In this document: in pieces, positions 1 to 11,886 of the stretch
Layout of the letters: every line of letters starts with the position of its first letter
Numbering within the stretch: position 1 is the stretch's first letter
NCBI RefSeq assembly: GCF_001510895.1
Contig: NZ_LPWA01000106.1
Coordinates: 1-64,000 of the forward strand
DNA: 64,000 nucleotides
DNA from: Mesorhizobium loti
GTDB taxonomy: Bacteria; Pseudomonadota; Alphaproteobacteria; Rhizobiales; Rhizobiaceae
Direction: 5' to 3'
The notes under the pieces: model-generated
Seen by the model: only the letters and a program-made list of their open reading frames with translations
Told to the model about the DNA's origin: nothing
The model's database searches: none
Translations under genes and position numbers: made by a program

Positions 1-58
1 CCGCTTACCCTCACCCGGATTGCCAGCCGAATTGCGATGGGCAATTCGGGGCAATCGA

Positions 59-80
59 CCTCTCCCCTGGGGGAGAGGTA
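59..80. repeat. Short palindrome after the VOC gene
   Basis: The arms CCTCTCCC and GGGAGAGG flank a tiny loop just past the stop of the leftward VOC gene. It probably works as a hairpin terminator for that gene, although no T-run follows. The surrounding first 85 bases look like the end of a dispersed intergenic palindrome. Confidence 0.45.
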
Positions 81-87
81 GACGGGC

Positions 88-504
88 TTACTTCACCGGA
101 GCGTTCATCGCCCAGGCGACGCCGAAGGGATCCGTCACCTGGCCCCAGCGGTCGCCCCAGAACATCACCTGGAGCGGCGTGACGACCTCGCAGCCGGCAT
201 CCACTGCGCGCTTCCACCAGGCATCGATGTCATCGCTGCCGAGATGGAGCTGCAGCGTATAGCCCTGTGCCGCCTGATGCGGATGGCCGTGTTCAGGATA
301 GGCGTCGCCCAGCATCAGCGTCGAGCCGTTGACGTAGAGATGGATATGCATGGTGCGGCCTTTTTCGTCCGGCGGATAGGCAAAGACTTCCTCGGCCCCG
401 AAAGCTTTCTTGTAGAACTCGGCTGCCTTGATGGCGCCGTCGACCTGCAGATAGGGGGTCAGTCCGCCAAGCACTTTGGCGCGGGGTGGGGTCTGGTCGT
501 TCAT
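88..504 (-). CDS. VOC family (glyoxalase/PhnB-like) protein
   Basis: A 138-residue protein of the vicinal-oxygen-chelate fold, closest in look to the PhnB/YdcJ-type single-domain members. It contains the family's paired beta-alpha-beta-beta-beta pattern: LTPYLQVDGA near residue 15, the FYKKAFGAEEV segment near 30, and a C-terminal WGDRWGQVTDPFGVAW motif near 117-132, which is typical of this group. I chose the ATG at 504 because GAGGAA lies 8 bases upstream; a GTG at 522 would add six residues. The substrate cannot be told from sequence, and many relatives are uncharacterised or linked to fosfomycin/bleomycin-type resistance folds without activity. It is a single-gene unit. Confidence 0.85.
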   Translation of the reverse strand: MNDQTPPRAKVLGGLTPYLQVDGAIKAAEFYKKAFGAEEVFAYPPDEKGRTMHIHLYVNGSTLMLGDAYPEHGHPHQAAQGYTLQLHLGSDDIDAWWKRAVDAGCEVVTPLQVMFWGDRWGQVTDPFGVAWAMNAPVK

Positions 505-665
505 TTGCGTGTTCCTCTTCACGGGTTGATTTTGGCCTTGCGATCAAAGGACGGACGAGGCGACTGCAATCCTACACGGGTCGCAGAATTTTTTTGAGGG
601 CCAAACCCGGACAGGCCGGGCTACCGGCGAACCGGGTGACGGGTCGCATTGGTCGACGGCCACTT

Positions 666-848
666 TCAGATGACTTTGGATGAGAACGTGGCCGTGCGGC
701 GGCCGTCTCGTGTGTCGAGAATTTCCGGAAAACCGATGTCCTTACGCAGATCGGCCGGCAGCGAAAGCAGGATGCGCTCGCTGCGGTAGCGGGCGCGCGT
801 CGCTGCGTATTGGATGGCGATGCGGCCGATGGATGACAATATCGACAT
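666..848 (-). CDS. DUF1127 family small protein
   Basis: A 60-residue protein whose first part (an amphipathic helix with MSILSSIGRIA, then arginines) followed by LLSLPADLRKDIGFPE matches the DUF1127/YjiS-like family, in which a short arginine-rich helix precedes L-x-D-(I/L)-G. In alphaproteobacteria such proteins are small, abundant and in some cases bind RNA or adjust phosphate and stress responses. A longer frame starts at 896, but the residues before the internal ATG at 848 (MGCRHDDAG...) do not resemble the family, so I use 848. The C-terminal tail after GFPE is longer than in the shortest members. Its specific role here is unknown. Confidence 0.7.
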   Translation of the reverse strand: MSILSSIGRIAIQYAATRARYRSERILLSLPADLRKDIGFPEILDTRDGRRTATFSSKVI

Positions 849-953
849 GATGAACTCTCCCTGGTTGATGCCGGCATCATCGTGTCGGCATCCCAAGGAC
901 GAAGCGTGCTGCGGCGATCCGACAGATCTGCTGAATCTTTTTTGCGCGGTCGG

Positions 954-981
954 AAAGCCGGCCAGTAAGGCGCCGGCCTTT
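954..981. terminator. Hairpin downstream of the ABC-F gene
   Basis: A GCCGGC stem with AAA/TTT flanks lies ten bases past the stop of the leftward ABC-F gene. The T-rich side and a further A/T run (938-943) make it a likely rho-independent terminator for that gene. Confidence 0.5.
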
Positions 982-990
982 GCGGTGCTC

Positions 991-2517
991 TCAACTCTCC
1001 GTCTCGGTGACCGGGCGAAAGAACGCTTCCGGACTGTCGACTTCGATCAGCCGCCGCTTCTCGATCAGCCAGAAGCGGTTGCCGATCGCGCGGATGAAGG
1101 AACGGTCATGCGAGGCAAGCAGGCAGCTCGCCTGATGCTTCAGCAACTCGTCCTCCAGCGCTTCCTGGCCGTCGATGTCGAGATGGTTGGTCGGCTCGTC
1201 GAGCAGGTAGAAATTGGGGTTGATGAGCCGCAGCACCAGCATCATCAGCCGCGACCGCTGTCCGCCCGACAATGCGCCGATCTTTCTCTCCTGCATCTCG
1301 ATGGCGACGCCGGCGCCAGCCAACAGAGAACGGGCGCGCTGCTCGCCAACGTCGAAGCGGCGCGAAACCGTGGCCAGCGGCGTGTCGTCGCCGCCGATGC
1401 CCGACAGCGCCTGGTCGCTGTAGCCAAGCACAGTCGACGGCGTCACCTTGACGTTCTCAACCATGCCGGGTTCGACGATGGCGGCGCGGATCATCGAAAT
1501 GAAGCGCGACTTGCCGACGCCATTGCGACCGAGCAGCACGATGCGGTCGTCCTGACAGATATGGCGCTTGCCGGTCCTGAACAGCAGCGTGCCGTTGGGC
1601 GTTGCCACCGCCGCGTCGTCCAGCGTGATCAGCACCCTGGCGTGGGTGCCGCGGTTCGCCAGCCTGATCGCCCCGGCCGAGCGCTCGCGATGGGCGGCCA
1701 CGGCTGCATCCTTCAGCTTCTCGGCACGCTCCTTGAGCTGCCTGGTCTTCACCGTGAGCAGGTCGCTGCCGGAATTGATGCCGATGTTGTTGAGCTTGGC
1801 GGCTTGTTTGCGCAGCTGTTGAGCGATCTTCACGTCGCGCTCGAACTTGCGCGCCGTCGAGGCGTCGACCTCGTCGAGCGCCTGCCTGGCGCGTGAATAG
1901 GGCAGCGAGAACACCGGCGATTCCTCCGGACGCAGGAACAGCGTGCGGTTGGTGGTGGCGTCGAGAAAGGCGCGGTCGTGGCTGGCGATCACCACCGGTA
2001 CCTCGCGCGGCAGCGCGTTGAGCCATGTCTCGAGCTGGCCGATCTTCGCAAGGTCGAGATGGTCGGTCGGCTCGTCGAGCAGAAGCACGTCCGGCTCGGT
2101 GACCCAGACGCGGGCGATCAGCGCCAGCCGCTGCCAGCCGCCGCTCAAGGCCCGCATCGGCCGGTTGCGCATGTCCTCGGGCACGTCAAGCGAGTCGAGA
2201 ACCACGTCGACGCGCCAAAGCACGCTGTCGGCCTGCTCGGGCGGCAAGGCATCGGCGACCACCTGATGGAAGCTGCGGTCGAGCAGCGCGTCGGGAAGGG
2301 ATTGCTCGACATGGCCGACGCGCAGGCCGCGCGACCGCGTGATGTCGCCGGCCGTGGCGTCCAACTCGCCGGCCAGGCATTTGAGCAAGGTGGATTTGCC
2401 GCGGCCATTGGCGGCGACAATGCCGAGCCGGTCGCCGGCGCCGATAGTGAGGTCGAGGTTGGAGAAGAGCGGCGCACTCATGGTGACGCCAAGCGATTTG
2501 AGGCTGATCAGGGCCAT
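991..2517 (-). CDS. ABC-F family ATP-binding protein
   Basis: A soluble protein of 508 residues with two ABC ATPase domains and no membrane segment. Domain 1 has Walker A (ANGRGKST, near residue 36), signature LSGGWQ and Walker B LLLDEPTDHLDL. Domain 2 has Walker A GRNGVGKS, signature LSGGQRSR and LLDEPTNHLDI. A charged linker between them, rich in Lys, Arg and Ala, corresponds to the P-site tRNA interaction motif. ABC-F proteins act on the ribosome, resolving stalled complexes or protecting against antibiotics. Sequence does not say which subtype this is; it resembles the shorter Uup/EttA-like group of rhizobia. The long leader upstream holds a possible regulatory peptide (see 2654-2719). 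Confidence 0.88.
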   Translation of the reverse strand: MALISLKSLGVTMSAPLFSNLDLTIGAGDRLGIVAANGRGKSTLLKCLAGELDATAGDITRSRGLRVGHVEQSLPDALLDRSFHQVVADALPPEQADSVLWRVDVVLDSLDVPEDMRNRPMRALSGGWQRLALIARVWVTEPDVLLLDEPTDHLDLAKIGQLETWLNALPREVPVVIASHDRAFLDATTNRTLFLRPEESPVFSLPYSRARQALDEVDASTARKFERDVKIAQQLRKQAAKLNNIGINSGSDLLTVKTRQLKERAEKLKDAAVAAHRERSAGAIRLANRGTHARVLITLDDAAVATPNGTLLFRTGKRHICQDDRIVLLGRNGVGKSRFISMIRAAIVEPGMVENVKVTPSTVLGYSDQALSGIGGDDTPLATVSRRFDVGEQRARSLLAGAGVAIEMQERKIGALSGGQRSRLMMLVLRLINPNFYLLDEPTNHLDIDGQEALEDELLKHQASCLLASHDRSFIRAIGNRFWLIEKRRLIEVDSPEAFFRPVTETES

Positions 2518-2653
2518 GTCGATTTCTCTGGTCTTGCCGGAGTCCGGCTCAATGCACTTTGACGGTGCGCCGACAGGCCATCAGGCCAGGCTCAGCAACA
2601 CCACGAAGGGCAGACCAAAAATCGAGAAGCGGGAAATTCCCGGACCGTCCTGG

Positions 2654-2719
2654 TCAGCCCTGCAAGCAAGCTCGCAGGGCACAGACAGGGCCGCGCTGAC
2701 GGTGGTGATCGATAGACAC
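2654..2719 (-). CDS. Possible leader peptide upstream of ABC-F gene
   Basis: A 21-residue ORF starting with GTG, placed 6 bases after a very strong Shine-Dalgarno run (AAAGGAGG). It begins MSIDHHRQRG and ends with a cysteine- and leucine-containing tail CALRACLQG. Its last codons overlap a GCCCTGC/GCAGGGC hairpin, and a second small stem (GGGAA/TTCCC) followed by a T-run lies between it and the ABC-F start 137 bases away. This is the arrangement of a ribosome-controlled attenuator. I infer the role; there is no homology evidence, and short ORFs with good ribosome sites can arise by chance. Confidence 0.35.
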   Translation of the reverse strand: MSIDHHRQRGPVCALRACLQG

Positions 2720-2816
2720 GCAGCCCTCCTTTCTGGACGTTTCGAGTTGGGGAATGGCTACACTAGAGGTGGGATGGATGGCAAGGGGGTGGCTAAAGCC
2801 GATGGCCGCAACGGAG

Positions 2817-2990
2817 GCGTCGCGTTCCTTCGCGACCCCTCTGTCCTGCTGGACATCTCCCCCACAAAGGGGGGAGATCGGCTGTCACCGCCGCTTTCGC
2901 TAATTGCCAGCGCCGCAAGATGGGAGCCGGCGCCGAAACTGCCAATCTCCCGCCTCGTGGGGGGATGTCCGCAGGACAGAGGGGGGCGCT
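2817..2990. repeat. Inverted pair of intergenic palindromes (CTCCCCCAC family)
   Basis: The 512-base gap between the ABC-F gene and uvrB holds two copies of the same element in opposite orientation: 2817-2883 (CCCTCTGTCCTGCTGGACAT followed by a CCCCC/GGGGG hairpin) and 2941-2990 (the reverse). Together they can fold into one long stem. The same element recurs inside uvrB (3149-3218), at 57361-57413, inverted at 57472-57526, and in reduced form near 60430. Confidence 0.8.
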
Positions 2991-3029
2991 GTCCCGCCGG
3001 ACATTTCAACGGTGTCTTGGTGCGGCTTT

Positions 3030-6175
<3,146 letters not shown>

Positions 6176-6285
6176 GGCCCGAATATGGGAGGACTCGGCC
6201 GAAATGGAAAGAGCCGAGTGAAAGGGCGGGCGCGCCCTGCGGACGCTGCTGACAGAAGGCTGTCAGGAGGCATGTCGCGCCCGCC

Positions 6286-7553
6286 TCAATTGAACCACAG
6301 CGCGAAGGTCAGGAAGCCGGCGCCGCCGAACTCGCGCTGGATCTGGTCGAAATCGTCGCTGGTGAGAATTTTTCCGCTTTCGAGATAAGGCGCGATTGCC
6401 GGTCCGGTGATCGACAGCACGAGATCGAAAGGTTTCGGCTCGTCGAAGAAGCGCTTCAGGTTGATGCCCTTGCCGGCGATGCGGAAATGCGGCAGCAGCG
6501 CGCGGCCTTCGAGAAGGTCCTCGGCCATATCAAGCGCGGCGAGCCATGCCTGCACCTGATCCTCGCCGACCTCAAGGCCGGTGAGCGGATTGATGCCCTT
6601 CTGCTGCGGTCCCGGCAGCCATTCGCGGTCATTGTCGGTTTCGGCGCGGATCGCCTTCCAGTCCTCGCGCGAAAGCCGGATCATCTCCAGGAGGTGACGC
6701 CGCGCGGCCTGCCGGCGCTCCGGCTCGACCACCGGCCAGTTGACGAGATGCACCAGCGAGATGAAGTCGGCGAAGCGCCATTCGGAGGCGAAGATGCTGC
6801 CGCTCATGCCGCCGTCCGGCGGCACCAGCGTATCCTGCAGCGGCAGTTTAGCGCGCGGGAACAGCATGTGGAAGGAACCGTCGAACATGGTTTTGAAATC
6901 ATGCGCCAGCCAGAAATCGGCCTGTGCCATCAGGAACTCGGCGTAGCCTGCAGCCAGTAGCCGTCGGCGCGGTCGAAGCGGAAGGTGAGCGAAGGCGCGG
7001 CATCGCCCGTGTCGACGCTGCCGCGTGACAGGGCCGCCATGATCGTGGCGAAGCTCTCCTCCGGCGCGATATTGCCATCCTCGTTGAGGTCGATGCCGGC
7101 ACGGGTGAGGTCGACCACCATGCCGATATCGGCATCGGCCGGCACGGAGCCGAGCGTGGCGGCCGATTTCTCCAGCCGGTCGCGGAAGGCGACCAGGATG
7201 GCGCGGAATTCTTCATAGGTGAGTGGCTCGGGATTGGGATTGTCCGGCACGGGCAGCCGCATCAGCGGCAGCATGAAGGATTGCGGGCTCTCGAAACCGT
7301 GGCGATGCAGGCCGTTGGCCAGGATTTCGAGGGCGGTGAAGAATTCGCCGGCGCCGGCTGCATAGGCCGATGCCGGATCGCCCGGTGCCGCCTCCAGTGC
7401 TGCCAAGGCGGTGTTCCGCTCCGAAACGGTTTTCGCCTCGAACAGGGATTTGGCGGCGCCCGGCATTTCCGCGGCGGTCAAGGAGATCGGCAGAGCAAGA
7501 AACAAGGCGGCCGCCACTAGGCCCGCTATGCGCGTCATCGTCATCCTCCCCAC
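6286..7553 (-). CDS. Exported protein with EF-hand motif, split by a frameshift
   Basis: Two neighbouring ORFs (6930-7553 and 6286-6930) read as one protein of about 420 residues if one C is restored in GCCTG at 6946-6950: the first ends [12 protein letters not shown] and the second continues as [18 protein letters not shown]. The N-terminus is a signal peptide ([17 protein letters not shown]...TAAE). Near residue 165, [13 protein letters not shown] is a calcium-binding EF-hand-like loop. The C-terminal half has no motif I recognise but is rich in aromatic residues and likely folded. It is a conserved hypothetical protein of rhizobia as far as I can judge, acting in the periplasm. Function unknown. 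Confidence 0.65.
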
Positions 7554-7703
7554 TGAACCGCGGCGACCTTACACCTTTTTGATCGAGGGCGCCTGCCTGG
7601 CGGGGTGGACGTGTGCCAGGCGGTTACCTGACCGCCGGCCCTCGGACCGGCTTCAACCGGTTCGACGAACGGTCTACAGACGGGGCAAACGAATAGGCTT
7701 TGC

Positions 7704-8753
7704 GTGTCGAACTATCCGCTCTCCTACAAACTGTCATGGCTGCCGCGCTTCCTGAAACCGTCGCTCGGCGGCGATGGAAGTGGTTTCGCGGCGCCGGCGG
7801 CGACGCTGATCGATCCGCCGCAGACGCAGACGGTGCGGCTTGCCTTTATCGGCGACATCTCGGCAGTCGCCAATCGCGCGGCGCCCGAATGCGACCCTGC
7901 GCTTGCGGCGTTGCTTGGCTCCGCCGATCTCGTGGTCGGCAATTGCGAAAGCCCGATCGTCGCCCGGCCGAGCGCCGTGGTGGGCACGCGGCTCGGCACA
8001 CATCACGCCATGACCGAGCGTTTTTTGGCGGACGCGCTCGCGGCTGTCGGGATTGCCCGCGACAAGCTCGTGCTGTCGCTCGCAAACAACCATGTCCTCG
8101 ACCAAGGTGTTGCCGGCTTCGAGGAGACCGTCGCGGCGCTGAAGCGGCTCGGCATTCGCACCATAGGCACCGCTGTTGACGGACCGGTCCAGCGCCATGT
8201 CGTCGGGCCGCTGGCGATCGGCTTCGCGGCCTTCACGCTTTGGCGCAACGCCGACGAGGCCGAATTTCGCGCGCGGGTTTCCATGGGGGGCGATCCGGGG
8301 CAATGGCCGCGCGGGGCCGTTGCCGATGTCGACCTGGTCTGCGCGGTGCCGCATTGGGATTGGGAATTCCGGCATTTCCCGCGGCCGGCGACGCGGGCGC
8401 TGGCGCGCCGGCTGGCGGATCATGGCGTCCGGCTGATCGCAGGCCACCACGCCCATGTCGTGCAGCCGGTCGAGCGCATCGGCGACACGCTCGCCGCCTA
8501 TGGCCTTGGCGACTTCCTCGGTACGGCTTTTGCCAGGCAGCCATGGCCTGGCCGGATCGGCTCGATCCTCGTCGCCGATGTGAGCACCGATGCCGGCTCG
8601 CGCGGTGCGATTGCCGCCTACCGGGTGCATTTCTTCATGCGCTTCGCCAAAGGCGGCCATGAGCGTCTGGTGCCGGCGGAGGTGCTGGACGGGGTGATGA
8701 AACGACGGGCTGCGGCCCGCCTGGGCGCGATTTTCCCGGGCCAACAGGGCTGA
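7704..8753 (+). CDS. CapA family protein (PGA_cap metallophosphatase fold)
   Basis: A 349-residue protein starting with GTG. It has the CapA/PgsA-type motifs: LAFIGDIS near residue 46, LVVGNCESPI near 77, LSLANNHVLDQG near 127, and IAGHHAHVVQP near 248. These correspond to the D, N-E, N-H and H-x-H metal-ligand positions of the calcineurin-like fold used by capsule and poly-gamma-glutamate proteins. There is no signal peptide, so it may be cytoplasmic, and the family's function outside Bacillus capsule synthesis is poorly defined. It stands alone between a leftward gene and DUF3137, with no capsule genes nearby. Confidence 0.8.
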   Translation: MSNYPLSYKLSWLPRFLKPSLGGDGSGFAAPAATLIDPPQTQTVRLAFIGDISAVANRAAPECDPALAALLGSADLVVGNCESPIVARPSAVVGTRLGTHHAMTERFLADALAAVGIARDKLVLSLANNHVLDQGVAGFEETVAALKRLGIRTIGTAVDGPVQRHVVGPLAIGFAAFTLWRNADEAEFRARVSMGGDPGQWPRGAVADVDLVCAVPHWDWEFRHFPRPATRALARRLADHGVRLIAGHHAHVVQPVERIGDTLAAYGLGDFLGTAFARQPWPGRIGSILVADVSTDAGSRGAIAAYRVHFFMRFAKGGHERLVPAEVLDGVMKRRAAARLGAIFPGQQG

Positions 8754-8829
8754 CCATCGACCGTGGTGACCGCTGGCGACTTTGGCGCAAAAGCCGCTAT
8801 CATGGGCTGCGTCATAACTGCGGCCGGGG

Positions 8830-9807
8830 GTGGTCATGGAAGCAGCGGATTTCATGCCGAGCGAGGCCGACGTCGCCGGCATCAAGCGCGACATCGAGGC
8901 CTATGAGGCGAAGCGGGCGTCGGCCCAGCAACAGGTCCGCTGGCGGGTGCCGCTGTTTGTCGGCCTGGTCATCGTCTTTGTCGGGCTCGTCGCCTGGCTG
9001 TTCAACAGCGCAGCCGATCCCAACGAGCAGTGGCTCTCGACGCCGCATGTCTTCCTCTATCTCGGCGGCTCCATAGTTGCGGTGCTGCTCTATTTCCAGG
9101 CGCTGAGGCCGGCGACCAGGCTGCAGCAATCGTTCCGCGACACGCTGCTGCCGATCATCTTCGGCTTCGTGCGCGACGTGCGCTACCAGCATGGGGCGCG
9201 GCCGAATTCCTTCGACAGGATGCCGCGCGAAACCGTCGGCGCTTTCAGCCGGCAGAGCTTCGACGACATCATTTCCGGGCGCTACGAGGATTTTCCGTTC
9301 GAGCTTTACGAGGCGAAGCTCTGGGAAGGCTCCGGAAAGAGCGAGACGACCGCTTTCAAGGGCGTCATCGTCGCCTTCGAAACCATCGAGCCTTTCCCGG
9401 GCACGCTGGTGGCGGCGCGCAGGGCCAACAAGGTGGTGCATTTCTTCCGCGGCATGTTCGCCAACAAGATGCAGGAGCTCTCATCCGGCGTCGACGACCT
9501 CGACGCCGCTTATGAATTCCGCACCGACAATGTCGAGGCGGCGCGGCCGCTGGTCACCGGGCGGCTGGCGCAGGCGCTGACCTGGCTCGGCGAGACGTGG
9601 CCTTACGACCAGGCCCGGGTGGCGCTGAGCGGCAGCGACGGATTCCTGCTGATGCCGCGCTCGAAGAACTTCTTCGAGCTGCCGGATATTTCTGTGCCGA
9701 TCGACTACAACATGCATGTCGCGCCGATGATCGCCGATCTCGGCGCGATGCTGGCGACGGCGGCGCTGGTGCGCAAGATCGGGGCGAAAGACGAAGCGGC
9801 CGAATAA
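8830..9807 (+). CDS. DUF3137 domain membrane protein
   Basis: A 325-residue protein beginning at GTG 8830, or at the ATG two codons later. A charged N-terminal helix (about residues 10-37) is followed by two membrane segments near residues 40-60 and 75-92, then a large cytoplasmic domain with the FELYEAKLWE and FKGVIVAFE strands and the GTLV, MPRSKNFFE and PMIADL blocks of DUF3137. That family is widespread in proteobacteria and has no known function. Separated from the upstream CapA gene by 76 bases and possibly cotranscribed. Confidence 0.8.
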   Translation: MVMEAADFMPSEADVAGIKRDIEAYEAKRASAQQQVRWRVPLFVGLVIVFVGLVAWLFNSAADPNEQWLSTPHVFLYLGGSIVAVLLYFQALRPATRLQQSFRDTLLPIIFGFVRDVRYQHGARPNSFDRMPRETVGAFSRQSFDDIISGRYEDFPFELYEAKLWEGSGKSETTAFKGVIVAFETIEPFPGTLVAARRANKVVHFFRGMFANKMQELSSGVDDLDAAYEFRTDNVEAARPLVTGRLAQALTWLGETWPYDQARVALSGSDGFLLMPRSKNFFELPDISVPIDYNMHVAPMIADLGAMLATAALVRKIGAKDEAAE

Positions 9808-9817
9808 CGCGTTCAGC

Positions 9818-10312
9818 TCAACAGTCGAAGCCGTATTTGCCGCGCATGTAATCAGCCTCTTCCTTCGACATCCTCTTGAACATCACGCAGACGGTGAAGC
9901 TGCCGACCTGATGGCCGTCCCTGGTGTATCCCCAGTCGGAGATGTCGTCCCGACTGAATTCGATGTTCTGGCCGAGCACGACATTGTGCACCTCAGCTGG
10001 CTGGTTCGACAGAATCTCGACGAATCCGGTTTCGGTGCGGCGGAAGGGCACGATCCAGAAATGTTCGGTGACGTTGCCTTCCTTCACCTTGACCTTCAGT
10101 TTGAAACGGGACGTGCCGGGCGGGGGCGCATCGGCGAGCGTCAGGAACTCGTCAAGGCTGGCAAGAGCCTGTTTCGTCGCCGCGGCCATTTCCGGATCGC
10201 CCGGAGCAAATATGGTGACGCGGTCGTCATTCGGATCGGTAGCCTGCGCCCCTGCCGTGGCCGAGGCCGATACCAAAAGCAAGCACAGCACGGCGCGAGC
10301 GGAAAATGTCAT
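9818..10312 (-). CDS. DUF2314 domain secreted protein
   Basis: A protein of 164 residues from the ATG at 10312, which opens an unambiguous signal peptide (MTFSARAVLCLLLVSASATAGAQA); the longer frame from 10354 would put 14 polar residues before it. The mature part has RFKLKVKVKEG, TEHFWIVPF, VLGQNIEFSRDDISDWGY and GSFTVCVMFKR, which is the DUF2314 pattern. DUF2314 proteins are small immunity- or regulator-like domains of unknown function. The gene converges on DUF3137 and is divergent from the exported protein at 10494. Confidence 0.75.
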   Translation of the reverse strand: MTFSARAVLCLLLVSASATAGAQATDPNDDRVTIFAPGDPEMAAATKQALASLDEFLTLADAPPPGTSRFKLKVKVKEGNVTEHFWIVPFRRTETGFVEILSNQPAEVHNVVLGQNIEFSRDDISDWGYTRDGHQVGSFTVCVMFKRMSKEEADYMRGKYGFDC

Positions 10313-10493
10313 GGAAAGGTGCCCCCCAACAACCTCGATGATGATGGTCATCATCCCGCATCAGGCCGGCTTTATCAACCTAAGCGCGAGCACGCGATGG
10401 CTTGTTTGTTGTGAATCGGCCGGAGCTGCTTTCCTTGACTTTCTGCCGTGCCATCAAACGCCTTCGGCGAAACCGTCTGGGAGAGGATAAGAC

Positions 10494-11120
10494 ATGCGAA
10501 TGAGACTTGCTGCCACGGCGCTCGCGATGATCACGCTTGGGGCAGGGCCGGCCAGTGCCGAAGACCTGAAGGCATTCAAGCTGACGATCGACGGCGTGAC
10601 GGTCGACATCGACCCGGGAGAAGACGCGAACCTGACCTTGCCGGGTGGCAAGACGGCCAAGGTGCGGCTCGACCGCAACGATTTTGCCACCTTCTCCGGC
10701 GGCACTTTCTCCTTTGTCCATCCGAGCAATATCTCCGTGACCAAGACCGATCTCGGCGACAGCATCGCCCAGTACCTGGCGGCCTCGGCGCTGGGCACCA
10801 TCGTCGTGGTGCAGGAATACGGCAAGATGAATCCGGTTTCGCTCAACCAGCTGATGCTGCAGGAGATGACGAAGGAAACGGTGCAGGCGGGCGGAACGCT
10901 GACGCAGGAGCCGACGACCCGCAAGCTCGCCGACGGCAAGCAGCTGACCGGCATCAAGGCCACCGTGAAGACACGCACCGACAAGGCCGATTTCGAGATC
11001 GTCGGCTTCGGCCTCGCCGATCAGGGGCTGCTGTTCATCACGCGCATCGGCGATCAGGACACGGCAACCGAGCAGCCGATGATCGACAAGTTCTGGGAGA
11101 CCCTGAAGGTCAAACTCTAA
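10494..11120 (+). CDS. Exported protein of unknown function
   Basis: A 208-residue protein with a signal peptide (MRMRLAATALAMITLGAGPASAED) and a ribosome site GGGAGAGG seven bases upstream. The mature protein is mostly beta-strand-like and contains no cysteine, no transmembrane segment and no catalytic motif that I recognise. The repeated pattern of short hydrophobic strands ending in DKFWETLKVKL suggests a compact periplasmic domain. It converges on the next gene with only six bases between the stops, so the two probably share a termination region. Confidence 0.65.
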   Translation: MRMRLAATALAMITLGAGPASAEDLKAFKLTIDGVTVDIDPGEDANLTLPGGKTAKVRLDRNDFATFSGGTFSFVHPSNISVTKTDLGDSIAQYLAASALGTIVVVQEYGKMNPVSLNQLMLQEMTKETVQAGGTLTQEPTTRKLADGKQLTGIKATVKTRTDKADFEIVGFGLADQGLLFITRIGDQDTATEQPMIDKFWETLKVKL

Positions 11121-11126
11121 ATTGAA

Positions 11127-11648
11127 TTACAGCCCGCTCGGCACCAGTCCCGCCAGCCAGTTTGCCGACCGCTTCGCCATGTCCACGGTCGCGTCAGCCG
11201 CGCGGCCGAGATCGGTCTTGACCACGGCATAGCCTGCCTTGGTGCGGTAAAGCACGGCGCTGCCGCCGTCGACCGCAGACTCGAACGCGACCGGCCGCGC
11301 GGCTTCCGTCTCGCCGGCCGTCACCGTCGCGCCGATCGGGACGCGCGGGCGATGGCTGAGCTCGGGCGGCAACGGTGCGATGGTTTCGACGACGCGGTTC
11401 GCCGGCTTCAGCTCCGGCCCTGAGGCTTTCGCGGCGAGCTCCGCGGTCGATGCCGAGCCCTTCGTGCGGCAGATGCCGGACACCAGCGGATAGTTGAAGT
11501 TGCGCTGATGCAGCATCTGGCTCTTCATCGCCGCCTCGCAATCGGCGATCGTCGCCCATTTGGCGGGCGTCTCGCCGATATATTCGCAGAGCTTGGCGTC
11601 GCAGTCGCAGCCGACGATGGTCATGGCGACAAGGGCGGTCTTGATCAC
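11127..11648 (-). CDS. Small cysteine-containing protein of unknown function
   Basis: A 173-residue protein starting at GTG 11648 with AGGGACAAG just upstream. The first 40 residues carry four cysteines (GCDCDAKLC and DCEAAM), a fifth comes at ISGICRT, and a short hydrophobic start may serve as export signal. The middle is proline-rich (LPPELSHRPRVP) and the end is a helix with SANWLAGLVP. This looks like a periplasmic protein with disulfides, but I do not recognise a family. Confidence 0.55.
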   Translation of the reverse strand: MIKTALVAMTIVGCDCDAKLCEYIGETPAKWATIADCEAAMKSQMLHQRNFNYPLVSGICRTKGSASTAELAAKASGPELKPANRVVETIAPLPPELSHRPRVPIGATVTAGETEAARPVAFESAVDGGSAVLYRTKAGYAVVKTDLGRAADATVDMAKRSANWLAGLVPSGL

Positions 11649-11838
11649 GGTCTTGTCCCTTCGAATTCGTTCCCCAGCATGATCAATCGCCGGGGAACAA
11701 GGCGGGATTTGGCCACGATTGTGAATTGTGCGTGTCGGCGCGTTACGGAAGATTGCTTGGGTTTCGACTGTGGCGAGAAAGCATCAGCGGCAGGCGCTGG
11801 GGGCAGGCTGCGCGGCAAAGCCGGTGGATTGACGGCCC

Positions 11839-11876
11839 AAAAAAGACAGTCGGCGCTGGGATCTCTCCCAGCGCCT
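11839..11876 (-). terminator. Terminator for a leftward transcript
   Basis: GGCGCTGGGA and TCCCAGCGCC form a perfect 10-bp stem (11852-11876), followed in the leftward direction by ACTGTC and six T's (11839-11844). It shows that something is transcribed leftward across 11.9-12.1 kb; the small ORF at 11887-12048 fits. Confidence 0.6.
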
Positions 11877-11886
11877 CCCTGTCAGA

